Shown here in pieces: positions 1 through 8,632 of a DNA stretch of 50,908 nt. A program made the translations under genes and the position numbers. The stretch spans positions 15,111-66,018 of the forward strand of contig JABDED010000005.1 of assembly GCA_013287275.1 (NCBI GenBank), written 5' to 3'. The stretch is from Betaproteobacteria bacterium. Lineage in GTDB: Bacteria; Pseudomonadota; Gammaproteobacteria; Burkholderiales; Burkholderiaceae_D. Under the pieces are notes generated by a model that worked only from the letters and a program-made list of their open reading frames with translations, was not told the DNA's origin and did no database searches. Within the stretch, counting starts at the first letter, position 1, and the number at the start of each line of letters is the position of its first letter.

Positions 1-267
1 CCCGCCATCAACGCAGAGCCGACATCATTGCAAGCTAGCATAAAGTCTGCCGGAAAAGTGTGCCGGCAAGGCTTTGTTAGCCATTAGTTCATCTTTACTC
101 CGGCAAGCGCGGCCAGGGGCAAATTACGCATGCCTGTCGTGGCCGGCACCAACAGGCTTGCCAAACAGGCATCAAGCTCGGCTGACGCCGCTTGCAGGCG
201 GAGTCGCTGCGGTTCGCATTATAAAAGATTGCCGGGCCGGACGTGCCGCCGGACCAGCCTGCAAGTT

Positions 268-1197
268 TTACAACGCTGCGCGGCTGCGCATAAACTGCTC
301 TACTTCGCTACGCTGCGGGATCGAGGTTTGCGCGCCCAGCTTGGTCACGGCCAGCGCCGCAGTGTATTGCGCCTCGGTGCTGGCCGTCTTGATATCCAGG
401 CCCTTGGCGATGCCGACCGCAAAGGCGCCGACAAAGGTATCGCCGGCGGCGGTCGTGTCCACGACATCCACTTTGATCGCATCGATAAAGCTGCTGCCGC
501 CTGCTTCGGTAATGCATACGCCATGTTCGCCCATGGTCAGCAGCACAACCGCCGCGCCACGCTGCAATAATTTTTCCGATGCGCGTTGCGCACTTTCCTG
601 GTTACTGACCTGGATGCCGCTTAACTGGGCAGCCTCGGTTTCATTGACGACCAGATAGTCCACTTGCGCCAGCAATTCATCGCTGAGCGCTTGTACCGGG
701 GCTGGATTCAGGATGACCTTGACCTGATGCTGCCTGGCGAGCTGGATTGCGCGAGTGACTGTCGGGAGCGGGGTTTCCAGCTGGCATACCAGTATCTGGG
801 CGGACGAGATTGCCGATTGCGCGGCCTCCACATTTTCTGCCGACAGGGCGGCATTGGCGCCGGCAGCCAGCACTATGCTGTTGTCACCCTGATCGGTGAC
901 GATGATGCCGGCTACGCCGGTGGCAATATCGGCGACTGCTGAAAGATAGCTGACGTCGATGCCGTCGTCGGCCAGGCAGCGCAACGAGTATTGTCCAAAG
1001 ACGTCGTCGCCTACGCGCCCGATGAAGGCCACGTCGGCGCCCTGGCGCGCTGCGGCGACAGCCTGGTTGGCGCCTTTGCCGCCGGGTATCTGGCGGAATT
1101 CATGGCCGCTTAAAGTTTCACCGACAGCCGGCATGCGCGGCGTACGAAACACCAGATCCATGTTGACGCTACCAACAACAGTGATGCGTGGCTTCAT
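268..1197 (-). CDS. rbsK: Ribokinase
   Basis: Phosphorylates D-ribose to ribose 5-phosphate with ATP in the cytoplasm. The 309-residue product has the usual ribokinase length. It carries the N-terminal PfkB signature (GGKGANQAVAAARQGADV, about residues 39-56) and the C-terminal signature DTTAAGDTFVGAF (about 247-259), in which Asp253 is the expected catalytic base. The ATG at 1197 is preceded on its own strand by GAGAA, a plausible ribosome site. It is divergent from the pseudouridine kinase/PsuG pair. PsuG releases ribose 5-phosphate and uracil, so a shared theme of ribose and nucleoside salvage is likely (inference). No ribose transporter or LacI-type regulator is visible in the window, although a partner could lie beyond the left edge. 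Other PfkB sugar kinases are possible, but the motif spacing favours ribokinase. Confidence 0.9.
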   Translation of the reverse strand: MKPRITVVGSVNMDLVFRTPRMPAVGETLSGHEFRQIPGGKGANQAVAAARQGADVAFIGRVGDDVFGQYSLRCLADDGIDVSYLSAVADIATGVAGIIVTDQGDNSIVLAAGANAALSAENVEAAQSAISSAQILVCQLETPLPTVTRAIQLARQHQVKVILNPAPVQALSDELLAQVDYLVVNETEAAQLSGIQVSNQESAQRASEKLLQRGAAVVLLTMGEHGVCITEAGGSSFIDAIKVDVVDTTAAGDTFVGAFAVGIAKGLDIKTASTEAQYTAALAVTKLGAQTSIPQRSEVEQFMRSRAAL

Positions 1198-1479
1198 TTA
1201 AATTCTCGCAAAAAAGGCAAAGCCAGTGGGCCGGCCAAAAAAACAGGTAGAAATTTGGCAGAATTAGCGAAAATCGGGTCATTTTTAACGATGAACGGGA
1301 TTTCGCATTTCTGCTAAAAGGCAAAAAAATAGGCCGCGCAATCGTTTGCGTAGCCGATTCTCTATTTAACTATGGCGCAGCAAAGCAAGTCAAGAATTAA
1401 TTCCAAGGGTAATACTTTTTAGCGGTATTCGCCAAAACAATTGCGCAATTTGCATCATGTTGGTGAAATACCGTCCGAT

Positions 1480-1508
1480 TTGACTCGTATGAAACAATTG
1501 TTTATAAT
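1480..1508 (+). promoter_or_regulatory. Near-consensus sigma-70 promoter of psuK
   Basis: A TTGACT -35 box (1480-1485) is followed by exactly 17 bp and a perfect TATAAT -10 box (1503-1508). The predicted transcript would start near 1515 and carry a leader of about 75 nt to the GTG start at 1591. The consensus quality suggests that the promoter is held down by a repressor. Confidence 0.75.
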
Positions 1509-1526
1509 TTAAAACAAATGTTTGTT
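1492..1526. promoter_or_regulatory. Tandem palindromic operator candidates over the psuK promoter
   Basis: AAACAATTGTTT (1492-1503) is a perfect 12-bp palindrome lying in the promoter spacer and touching the -10 box. A second, near-palindromic copy, AAACAAATGTTTGTT, lies at 1512-1526 over the predicted start site. Their centres are about 20 bp apart, roughly two helical turns. This is the geometry of a repressor binding two sites on one DNA face. The regulator is unknown. Confidence 0.55.
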
Positions 1527-1590
1527 AGATGTTGTTCATCTTGTCTAATTCCTTGCAGTTCATTCTTCATATTTATAGTGGGTCGATGCC

Positions 1591-2685
1591 GTGACAGAGT
1601 TTTCCAAAAAGGACCAGCTATATCAGCTGATACAGGCGAATCCCTTCATCTCGCAACAAGAGCTTGCGGGGCAGTTGCAGCTGTCGCGCTCGGCGGTGGC
1701 GGGCCATATCGCCGGCCTGATCCGCGAGCGCAGGATATTGGGGCGCGCCTATGTATTGCCTGAAGAGCGCGCGATCGTCTGCATAGGCGGCGCCAATATG
1801 GACCGCAAGGTGTGCACCTTGCAGCCTTTGCAAATGGGCACATCCAACCCGGTATCGCAACATGAGAGCCTGGGCGGTGTCGCCCGCAATATTGCAGAAA
1901 ACCTGGCGCGCCTGGGCGCCGCCGTCAGCCTGCTCAGTGCGCTGGGCGACGATGCCGCCGCCAAGGCCATGCTGGCACAGGCGGAAACGGTAGGAATGGA
2001 CATGCGCGGCAGCTTGCAGCTTGCGGCAACCGCGAGCGGCAGCTATACGGCGGTGTTGGACGATAGCGGCGAGATGCTGCTGGCTTTGTCCCATATGCAG
2101 CTATGCGACCAGTTGACACCGGAATTCTTGGCCTTGCGCCAGCCGCAACGCGCCGCTGCGGCAATGACCGTCGCCGACCTGAACTTGCCGCAAGCCAGCA
2201 TCCGGCTGCTGCTGCAGGAGGCGATACGGGATAGTGTCCCGCTGGTGCTGGTGGCTGTCTCGCAGCCTAAGATGGCGCGTTTGCCGGCCGACCTGCATGG
2301 CCTGCGCCTGTTGATATTGAACCAGGGCGAGCTGGAAAGCCGCATAGGCAGGTCGCTGGAGGATACCGAGCAAATGGCGCTGGCTTGCCGCACGGTGCAG
2401 CAGCAGGGCGTGCAAGACCTTATCGTTACCTTCGGCGGCGACGGCGTACTGTATACGTCGCCCACCGGCGTGGTCAGGCTGGCGGCTCCGCAGGTGGCGG
2501 TGCGCGACGTCACCGGCGCCGGCGACGCCTTTTCGGCGGCAGTATGCTGGTCGCTGAACCGCGAGCCGGACGATCTTGCATTGGCCTGCCGCCGCGGCCT
2601 GACGCTGGCGGCGCTGACCATACAAAGTAGCGCCACTGTCTGTACCGACCTGACGCCGGCCACGCTGGATACGCTGCTGGCCTGA
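1591..2685 (+). CDS. psuK: HTH-PfkB fusion kinase, probable pseudouridine kinase
   Basis: Probably phosphorylates pseudouridine to pseudouridine 5'-phosphate, the substrate of the next gene's product. Residues 1-60 form a winged-helix-like HTH (ISQQELAGQLQLSRSAVAGHI, a DeoR/MarR-style segment). From about residue 62 a PfkB kinase begins (CIGGANMDRKV, GGVARNIAENLARLG) and ends with DVTGAGDAFSAAV at about 306-318, where Asp312 is the expected catalytic base. The start is GTG at 1591. It opens directly into the HTH, and no upstream ATG in frame is better. psuG follows after 37 bp, so the two form an operon. HTH-fused kinases of this type are known next to PsuG. Whether the HTH binds DNA, for example the palindromes upstream, is inference. 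A general nucleoside kinase is the main alternative. Confidence 0.82.
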   Translation: MTEFSKKDQLYQLIQANPFISQQELAGQLQLSRSAVAGHIAGLIRERRILGRAYVLPEERAIVCIGGANMDRKVCTLQPLQMGTSNPVSQHESLGGVARNIAENLARLGAAVSLLSALGDDAAAKAMLAQAETVGMDMRGSLQLAATASGSYTAVLDDSGEMLLALSHMQLCDQLTPEFLALRQPQRAAAAMTVADLNLPQASIRLLLQEAIRDSVPLVLVAVSQPKMARLPADLHGLRLLILNQGELESRIGRSLEDTEQMALACRTVQQQGVQDLIVTFGGDGVLYTSPTGVVRLAAPQVAVRDVTGAGDAFSAAVCWSLNREPDDLALACRRGLTLAALTIQSSATVCTDLTPATLDTLLA

Positions 2686-2722
2686 TATCAAGACTGATTA
2701 AATTTTATTAAAGGATAGAAAA

Positions 2723-3631
2723 ATGCAGAATTACCTGGTGTATTCAGAGGAAGTGAAACAAGCGCGCGCGGCCGGCAAGGCCATCGTGGCGCTGGAATCG
2801 ACGATCATCTCGCATGGCATGCCTTATCCGCAGAATGTGCAGACTGCGCGCGAAGTGGAGCAGATCATCCGCGACGCCGGCGCAGTGCCTGCCACTATCG
2901 CAATCATGGGCGGCAAGATCCTGGTCGGCCTGTCGCCGCAGGAACTGGAGCTGCTGGGCACCACGCCAAACGTGATGAAAGTCAGCCGGCGCGACCTGCC
3001 CTACGTGCTGGCGGCCGGACAGTTCGGCGCCACGACGGTGGCGGCGACGATGATTTGCGCGGAGCTGGCCGGCATACAGGTGTTTGTCACCGGCGGCATA
3101 GGCGGTGTGCACAGGGGCGCTGAAACCAGTTTCGATATTTCTGCAGACTTGCAGGAACTGGCGCAGACTTCGGTAGCGGTAGTCTGTGCCGGCGCCAAGT
3201 CGATACTGGACCTGGGCCTGACCCTGGAGTACCTGGAAACGCATGGCGTGCCGGTGGTCAGTGTAGGCCAAAAACAATTTCCGGCCTTCTTCACTCGCGA
3301 CAGCGGCTTCAATGCCGATTTCCAGCTGGACACGGCAAAGCAACAGGCTGATTTTATCCGCACCAAATGGCAACTGGGCTTGCGCGGCGGCGTAGTGATC
3401 GCCAATCCTGTGCCGGAAACCGATGCGATGCCGAAAGCAGAGATCGATGCGATTACCCAGCGGGCTTTGCAGGAAGCGCAGGGCCAGGGCATCGCAGGCA
3501 AGGCCGTCACGCCCTTCCTGCTGGACCGTATCAAGCAATTGACCGCGGGCCGCAGCCTGGCGACCAATATCGCGCTGGTGAAGAATAACGCCCGGGTAGG
3601 GACGGAGCTGGCGATCGCTTTGCTTGGTTAG
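2723..3631 (+). CDS. psuG: Pseudouridine-5'-phosphate glycosidase
   Basis: Reversibly cleaves the C-C glycosidic bond of pseudouridine 5'-phosphate to uracil and ribose 5-phosphate, so that modified nucleoside from RNA turnover can be reused. The 302-residue length is normal for the family (about 300-310). Family hallmarks are visible: [16 protein letters not shown] near residue 23, the glycine-rich [20 protein letters not shown] around 125-145, and [19 protein letters not shown] around 155-175, which holds the lysine expected to form the Schiff base. [10 protein letters not shown] lies further on. The ATG at 2723 has AAAGGAT upstream. It lies in an operon with the HTH-kinase and ends 15 bp from a convergent gene, with no obvious terminator between them. 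Confidence 0.95.
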   Translation: MQNYLVYSEEVKQARAAGKAIVALESTIISHGMPYPQNVQTAREVEQIIRDAGAVPATIAIMGGKILVGLSPQELELLGTTPNVMKVSRRDLPYVLAAGQFGATTVAATMICAELAGIQVFVTGGIGGVHRGAETSFDISADLQELAQTSVAVVCAGAKSILDLGLTLEYLETHGVPVVSVGQKQFPAFFTRDSGFNADFQLDTAKQQADFIRTKWQLGLRGGVVIANPVPETDAMPKAEIDAITQRALQEAQGQGIAGKAVTPFLLDRIKQLTAGRSLATNIALVKNNARVGTELAIALLG

Positions 3632-3646
3632 AAAAAGCCCGGTCTG

Positions 3647-5098
3647 CTAGGGATAGAACAGCCACACGTGATACCCGGCGGCCTTGATCTTTTCCAGCTC
3701 AAAATACAATTTGACCGGCTGCTCGGAGCTGCCGGCGAAGCCCTTGACCAGGTCGCCCTTGTTGGCCAGGTATTCGGCAGGGGTGAATACCTTGCGCAAT
3801 ACCGGCTGTTCCTTGTCATTGTCCAGCGTCAGTTCCAGCATCGGCCAGGCCTGCGTGGTGCTGCCCTTGTTGCGCAGCAAAAGAGTCAGGGAAAAGACAT
3901 TCTTGTCCGGCGCCATCGCCTGCAGTTCGTTGGATTCTATGGAAACTGCATCGATCTGGGCCAGCAGGCTGATCTGGCAATTCAGCGGCTTGCAGGCGTC
4001 GGCCAGCATAGGCCTGGCCTGCGGGAACCAGGCGGCTAGCTGGTTGCGCATCGTATAGGTCAGCTGCGCCAGCACACCCAGGAATAGCACGACCGACAAT
4101 ATCGCCATGGTGATGCGGGCAGCCTTGCTGCGCGCCTGCTTGCGCTGGGCTTGCACGACGAAGTCCGGCGCCTCTTCCGGCTCCGACAGGCTGGACGCCT
4201 GCTCATCCATCAATTCAGCATGTATGGATGCGGCTTCCAGCGCTTGCTCGGCATCGCCGTCCAGCGTTTCCAGCTCTGTGACTTCATCGATATGGCCGGC
4301 TTCGGCCGGGTGGGCCTCCGGCGGCAGTTCGTCCGGCAGATCTTGCCCAGAGCCGGCTTCCGCTACCTCGGCATCATCTGGGGTGGCTGTCTCAGGCTCT
4401 GCCAGCGATACGGATCGCTCATCATCCTGCGCGGTATCGGTCTTCAGTTCTTTTTCAAAGACAGCCTCAAACTCAGACAGGAAGTCGGCTGCGAACTCCG
4501 GCTCGAAGCGGGATTCCGCCTCCATTGCAGATGCAAGCGCGGACTCGGATACCAGTCCCGCCTGGGTTGCTGCTTGAAAGTCTTCGGCATCGGGCGCCAG
4601 CGGAGTGTCTTCCGGCGGCTCTTCCACTGCGACATTGATACCGTCATCGGAAACCGACCAGTCTGCCTCGGCCGCGGCGAGCAAGGCCATGCGCTGCTGC
4701 AATTCTGCATCCTCGCCGGCGTCGGCCGACGGCTCAGCGGCGAGTGCAAGGCCAGGTTCTTGTCTGGTTTCCGCCGCGCTGAAAGTTTTCCCGGCAGGCG
4801 GCGCGTGGTCGAAGATTCCCAGGTCGAAATCTAGCTCGTCGGCGGTAACCGGAGCCGCTTCGGTTTTTTCTGCAGGCGCCAGGGCCGGTTCTGCTTTGAG
4901 TGGGGCTTGTTCCGCCTCGGGCTTTGCCGCCGGTACAACAGCTACGGCAGGGGCGGCGCCGGGCGCGACCAGATGTTCTATGCCGTTAAAGATCTGCTGG
5001 CAAGAGCCGCAGCGGACTATGCCTGCATGCAGCTTTAACTGGTCATTGGCAACCCGGAAGGTCGTATGACAATGGGGACATTGGGTGGCAAGGGCCAT
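3647..5098 (-). CDS. Zinc-ribbon membrane protein with DUF3426
   Basis: Function not established. The 483-residue protein begins with an MJ0042-type zinc ribbon (CPHCHTTFRVANDQLKLHAG...CGSCQQIF: two CxxC pairs within residues 8-36). It continues with a long acidic, Ala/Glu-rich, low-complexity stretch of about 270 residues. A single membrane helix follows (ITMAILSVVLFLGVLAQLTY, about 335-355), and the protein ends in a DUF3426 domain that would sit outside the cytoplasmic membrane. DUF3426 proteins next to prmA are common in betaproteobacteria. It follows prmA by 24 bp in the same direction and is probably cotranscribed. The unusually long acidic linker separates zinc ribbon and membrane segment and is likely disordered. 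A role linking a cytoplasmic zinc-dependent signal to the envelope is speculation. Confidence 0.8.
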   Translation of the reverse strand: MALATQCPHCHTTFRVANDQLKLHAGIVRCGSCQQIFNGIEHLVAPGAAPAVAVVPAAKPEAEQAPLKAEPALAPAEKTEAAPVTADELDFDLGIFDHAPPAGKTFSAAETRQEPGLALAAEPSADAGEDAELQQRMALLAAAEADWSVSDDGINVAVEEPPEDTPLAPDAEDFQAATQAGLVSESALASAMEAESRFEPEFAADFLSEFEAVFEKELKTDTAQDDERSVSLAEPETATPDDAEVAEAGSGQDLPDELPPEAHPAEAGHIDEVTELETLDGDAEQALEAASIHAELMDEQASSLSEPEEAPDFVVQAQRKQARSKAARITMAILSVVLFLGVLAQLTYTMRNQLAAWFPQARPMLADACKPLNCQISLLAQIDAVSIESNELQAMAPDKNVFSLTLLLRNKGSTTQAWPMLELTLDNDKEQPVLRKVFTPAEYLANKGDLVKGFAGSSEQPVKLYFELEKIKAAGYHVWLFYP

Positions 5099-5122
5099 CG
5101 CTGTCGTCTGCGCGCCGCGGCG

Positions 5123-6040
5123 TTACGCCGATTCGGCCAGCTTGCCGGACAGCGCAACCCAGCCTTCGTGTTCGGCCCAGACCGACAACTTTATGTACGG
5201 CGCGTAGGCTGCCGCGACTTCCTCTGCCTGCCGGGACAAAACGCCGGACAATACCAGCGAACCGCCCGGTACGACCCGGCCGGACAGCATGGGCGCCATC
5301 AACTTCAACGGGCTGGACAGGATGTTGGCAACCACCACATCAAACTTGTGGCTGGCGGGGTGGCTGACGGAGAAATCTTCCGGCAGCGCGTAGTGGATGT
5401 CGCAATGGTTGCGTTCGGCGTTATAGCGCGCCGATTCTATTGCTTGCGGATCGATGTCGACACCGATCACGTCCTGGGCGCCGAGCTTCTTGGCGACCAT
5501 GGCCAGGATGCCGGAGCCGCAGCCGTAATCGAGCACGCTCGCGCCTGTCGGCGCATTGGCCTCCAGCCATTCCATGCACAGGCGCGTGGTGGGATGGCTG
5601 CCGGTGCCGAAAGCCAATCCGGGATCGAGTTCCAGTATCAAGGCATTGGCATCAGGGGCATCGTGCCAGCTAGGCACGACCCAGATATTCTTGCCTATGT
5701 GAATAGGTTCGAACTGCGATTGGGTCAGGCGCACCCAATCCTGTTCTTCGACCGAACGGGTGGTATAGGCTGGCGTCGCCGCCAGTGAAATTGCAGCGGC
5801 TGCCTCGGCCACAATCGCAGCATGGTCGCTGTCGACATCGGCCAGCGCCACCACGCGGCTGCGGTCCCAGGCGGTTTCATCCGGCTCCATGCCGGGTTCG
5901 CCGAACAGGGGATTTTCCGCCTCCGTGCCTTCGTCGGCATCTTCTACCGATACCGACAAGGCGCCCGCTTCCATCAATGCATCGGAAAGCGGTTCTGCGT
6001 GTTCGCGTGCAACTTCAATAACAATTTCTATCCAGCCCAT
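5123..6040 (-). CDS. prmA: Ribosomal protein L11 methyltransferase
   Basis: Trimethylates ribosomal protein L11 using S-adenosylmethionine. The 305-residue product matches the family length (about 290-310). It shows the PrmA pattern of an N-terminal L11-binding domain, then [15 protein letters not shown] (about 165-180), then the SAM-binding motif [12 protein letters not shown] (about 196-207), and [15 protein letters not shown] as the substrate/active-site strand. The gene sits directly downstream of accC (21 bp) and upstream of the DUF3426 gene, an order commonly conserved in Burkholderiales. The start ATG at 6040 gives the usual [10 protein letters not shown] beginning. Confidence 0.95.
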   Translation of the reverse strand: MGWIEIVIEVAREHAEPLSDALMEAGALSVSVEDADEGTEAENPLFGEPGMEPDETAWDRSRVVALADVDSDHAAIVAEAAAAISLAATPAYTTRSVEEQDWVRLTQSQFEPIHIGKNIWVVPSWHDAPDANALILELDPGLAFGTGSHPTTRLCMEWLEANAPTGASVLDYGCGSGILAMVAKKLGAQDVIGVDIDPQAIESARYNAERNHCDIHYALPEDFSVSHPASHKFDVVVANILSSPLKLMAPMLSGRVVPGGSLVLSGVLSRQAEEVAAAYAPYIKLSVWAEHEGWVALSGKLAESA

Positions 6041-6061
6041 ATTCCCATCCAGTTTTCTTGA

Positions 6062-7442
6062 CTACTTCTTGCCGGCTTTTCCGTCTTTCGGCAAATCCGG
6101 CTTGTCCGCGAGCTTTTGTTCCAGGTAGTGGATGTTGGTGCCGCCTTCTATGAAGCGGGCATCGATCATCAGTTCGCGGTGCAGCGGGATATTGGTCTGT
6201 ATGCCTTCCACGACCATTTCGGACAGTGCGATCTGCATGCGCTTGATCGCCTGCTCGCGGGTGGCGCCGTAAGAAATCACCTTGCCTATCATGGAGTCAT
6301 AGTTGGGCGGTACGAAATAACCCGCATAAGCATGCGAATCCACGCGTATGCCCGGACCACCCGGCGCGTGCCAGGAGACGATGCGGCCTGGCGAAGGCGT
6401 GAACTTGAACGGGTCTTCGGCATTGATGCGGCACTCTATCGAGTGGCCTTTCAATTCTATGTCTGCCTGGCGGTAGCGCAGTTTTTCGCCGAAAGCGATG
6501 CGAATCTGTTCCTGCACGATGTCGACGCCGGTAATCATTTCCGTGACCGGATGTTCAACCTGAACGCGAGTGTTCATTTCTATGAAATAGAACTCTTCGT
6601 TTTCATACAGGAATTCAAAGGTGCCAGCGCCGCGGTAGCCGAGCTTGCGGCAGGCTTCCGCACAGCGGTTGCCGATTTTTTTCTATGATCTTGCGCGGGA
6701 TGCCGGGAGCCGGAGCTTCCTCTATTACCTTCTGGTGGCGGCGCTGCATGGAGCAATCGCGTTCGCCGAGCCAGATGGCGTTTTTATGTTCGTCCGCCAG
6801 GATCTGGATTTCCACGTGACGCGGATTTTCCAGGAATTTCTCCATATACACTTCCGGATTGCCGAACGCGGCCCCGGCCTCCGCCTTGGTCATCGTTACG
6901 GCATTCAGCAGCGCGGCTTCGGTATGCACGACGCGCATGCCGCGTCCGCCGCCGCCGCCGGCCGCCTTGATGATGACCGGATAGCCAACCTTGCGCGCAA
7001 TCTGCACGATGGCTTTAGGATCATCCGGCAACGCACCTTCGGAACCCGGTACGCAAGGCACGCCAGCCTTGATCATCGCATGCTTGGCCGACACCTTGTC
7101 GCCCATCATGCGTATGGATTCTGCGCGAGGGCCGATAAATACAAAGCCGGATTGCTCCACACGCTCTGCAAAATCGGCATTTTCGGACAGGAAACCGTAG
7201 CCCGGGTGGATCGCCTGCGCATCGGTCACTTCCGCTGCGCTGATGATGGCCGGCATGTTCAGGTAACTCAATGCGGAAGGGGCTGGACCTATGCAGACGG
7301 ATTCGTCTGCCAGCTTGACGTACTTGGCTTCGCGATCAGCTTCAGAGTGAACGACCACGGTTTTAATGCCCATCTCGCGGCATGCGCGCTGAATGCGGAG
7401 CGCAATTTCACCACGGTTGGCGATAAGAATTTTTTCAAACAT
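6062..7442 (-). CDS. accC: Biotin carboxylase subunit of acetyl-CoA carboxylase, interrupted by a one-base frameshift
   Basis: Carboxylates the biotin of AccB with ATP and bicarbonate in the first step of fatty-acid synthesis. The N-terminal part (7442 down to about 6680) has the expected start [20 protein letters not shown] and the ATP-grasp glycine-rich loop [13 protein letters not shown]. After [17 protein letters not shown] the frame shifts. The remainder, [20 protein letters not shown] through to the C-terminus at 6062, continues in another frame and includes [14 protein letters not shown]. The break coincides with a run of seven T on the plus strand (6676-6682). Six would restore a normal 459-residue protein. 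AccC is essential and no second copy is seen, so a sequencing error in the homopolymer is the simplest reading. A true mutation or slippage cannot be excluded. It lies between accB and prmA in one operon. Confidence 0.9.
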
Positions 7443-7545
7443 AGTATTAATCTGTAGTGATTGCAGCGCTTGATTGCGGTGCAGTGATAATGCTGCTGAA
7501 CAACGCCATACCTAAAAGCAGACCGCGGATCGCGGCTGCCGGCGT

Positions 7546-8004
7546 TTAGCCAATCACAAACAAAGCTTGACCATATTCGACCGGTTGGCCATTTTCTACC
7601 AGGATTTGCTTGACCACGCCGGTAGCGTCGCTTTCGATTTCGTTCAACAGCTTCATCGCTTCGATGATGCACAGCGTATCGCCGGATTTGACGCTGGCGC
7701 CAATCTCAACGAAAGCCGGAGCGCCGGGAGCGGAAGAGCGATAGAAAGTACCGACCATAGGCGACTTGACGATATGGCCTTCCGGAACGGCAGCGACCGG
7801 CGCTGCGACAGCAACAGGGGCAGCGGCTGCAGCGGCAGGCATGGCTTGCTGCATGGCTTGCGGTTGCATCATCACGACCTGGTTCTGGGGTATTGCAGAG
7901 GTCTTGACAATGCGAACCTTGCCTTCGCCTTCGGTGACTTCGAGTTCCGCAATATCAGACTCGGCAACGAGGTCGATCAAGGTTTTTAGTTTTCTTAAAT
8001 CCAT
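7546..8004 (-). CDS. accB: Biotin carboxyl carrier protein of acetyl-CoA carboxylase
   Basis: Carries the biotin that AccC carboxylates and the carboxyltransferase uses to make malonyl-CoA. The 152-residue product is of normal length. It has an N-terminal [18 protein letters not shown] segment, a Pro/Ala-rich hinge (about 45-75) and a C-terminal biotinyl domain with [10 protein letters not shown]. Lys118 is the expected biotinylated residue. The motif has AMKL rather than the textbook AMKM, a change often seen in betaproteobacteria. It lies 103 bp upstream of accC in the same direction, forming the usual accBC operon. A possible promoter lies at 8078-8083 upstream. Confidence 0.96.
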   Translation of the reverse strand: MDLRKLKTLIDLVAESDIAELEVTEGEGKVRIVKTSAIPQNQVVMMQPQAMQQAMPAAAAAAPVAVAAPVAAVPEGHIVKSPMVGTFYRSSAPGAPAFVEIGASVKSGDTLCIIEAMKLLNEIESDATGVVKQILVENGQPVEYGQALFVIG

Positions 8005-8077
8005 GTGGAATTCCCCTGGGAATAATGGTTTTTAAATTATTGGATACACAATCGACAATTGGCAATCGTAGGGCGCG

Positions 8078-8083
8078 ATTATA
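8078..8083 (-). promoter_or_regulatory. Candidate -10 box of the accBC operon
   Basis: Reading the minus strand, TATAAT occurs 74 bp upstream of the accB start, within the AT-rich 115-bp gap after aroQ. The best upstream -35 match (TTCACG, plus-strand 8103-8108) has a poor 19-bp spacing, so the call rests mainly on the -10. Confidence 0.35.
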
Positions 8084-8119
8084 AGCCAATATATGCAAAT
8101 TGCGTGAAGATGGACGAAT

Positions 8120-8557
8120 TTAAAGACTTTTTAATGCAAAGTCAATCGCCAGTCGGTAACCGTCCGTGCCCAGGCCGCAGATTACGCCTTTGGCTATTGC
8201 AGACAGATAAGAGTGGTGGCGGAACGCCTCCCTCTGATGCACGTTGGAAATGTGCACTTCAATAAATGGTATGGCCACACCGGCAAGCGCATCTCTCAAT
8301 GCCACGCTGGTATGGGTCAGGCCACCCGGATTGATGATGATGGCATCCACCTTTTCATCGCGCGCGGCATGGATACGATCTATCAGCATGCCCTCATGAT
8401 TGCTCTGAAAAGCCTGCAGCCTGGCATGGGCAGCTTCTGCCTGTTGCCGGGCTGCGTACTCCACGTCTGCCAAGGTGACATGACCGTATACTGCAGGCTC
8501 TCTGGTGCCGAGCAGGTTCAGGTTGGGTCCGTTTAGCAGCAGGATGTTACTTGCCAT
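8120..8557 (-). CDS. aroQ: Type II 3-dehydroquinate dehydratase
   Basis: Dehydrates 3-dehydroquinate to 3-dehydroshikimate in the shikimate pathway as a cytoplasmic dodecamer. I place the start at the ATG at 8557, giving 145 residues, the family norm. The longer frame from 8617 adds 20 residues with no family similarity. Hallmarks are [17 protein letters not shown] at the N-terminus (active-site loop with the catalytic Tyr in AVYG), [31 protein letters not shown] and [20 protein letters not shown]. All are characteristic of type II enzymes. It sits between a TlpA-type thioredoxin gene and accB, all on the minus strand, a familiar Burkholderiales arrangement. aroE of the same pathway occurs elsewhere in this window. 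Confidence 0.95.
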   Translation of the reverse strand: MASNILLLNGPNLNLLGTREPAVYGHVTLADVEYAARQQAEAAHARLQAFQSNHEGMLIDRIHAARDEKVDAIIINPGGLTHTSVALRDALAGVAIPFIEVHISNVHQREAFRHHSYLSAIAKGVICGLGTDGYRLAIDFALKSL

Positions 8558-8632
8558 AATACCAATTGGTTCGTCGACGATAGGCGCATTTTGCCGCCAA
8601 TTGCCCCCGATTGGCAAGGAAAACTCGATTTA

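Larger units (their letters stand above)
1198..1590. promoter_or_regulatory. Divergent rbsK/psuK regulatory region
   Basis: This 393-bp AT-rich spacer holds no supportable gene. It separates divergent rbsK (minus) and psuK (plus). It contains the strong psuK promoter (1480-1508) and three copies of AAACAAWTG, at 1435-1443, 1492-1500 and 1512-1520. There is also a perfect 12-bp palindrome, AATTGCGCAATT, at 1439-1450. No equally convincing promoter for rbsK was recognised. The repeated motif suggests one regulator acting on the psuK side and perhaps on both directions. Confidence 0.6.

Noticed and set aside
1-41. Possible start of a minus-strand gene running off the left edge (ATG at 41, MLACNDVGSALMA)
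   Set aside because: Only 13 codons are visible, there is no ribosome site, and no family can be recognised.
6062-6577. Separate short gene starting at [13 protein letters not shown]
   Set aside because: The sequence before it in the same frame is also normal AccC, so the ATG is internal and the fragment is the C-terminal part of a split accC.
6676-6682. Programmed -1 ribosomal frameshift in accC
   Set aside because: Joining the two frames needs loss of one base (+1 shift), not a -1 slip, and no stimulatory structure was recognised. A homopolymer indel is simpler.
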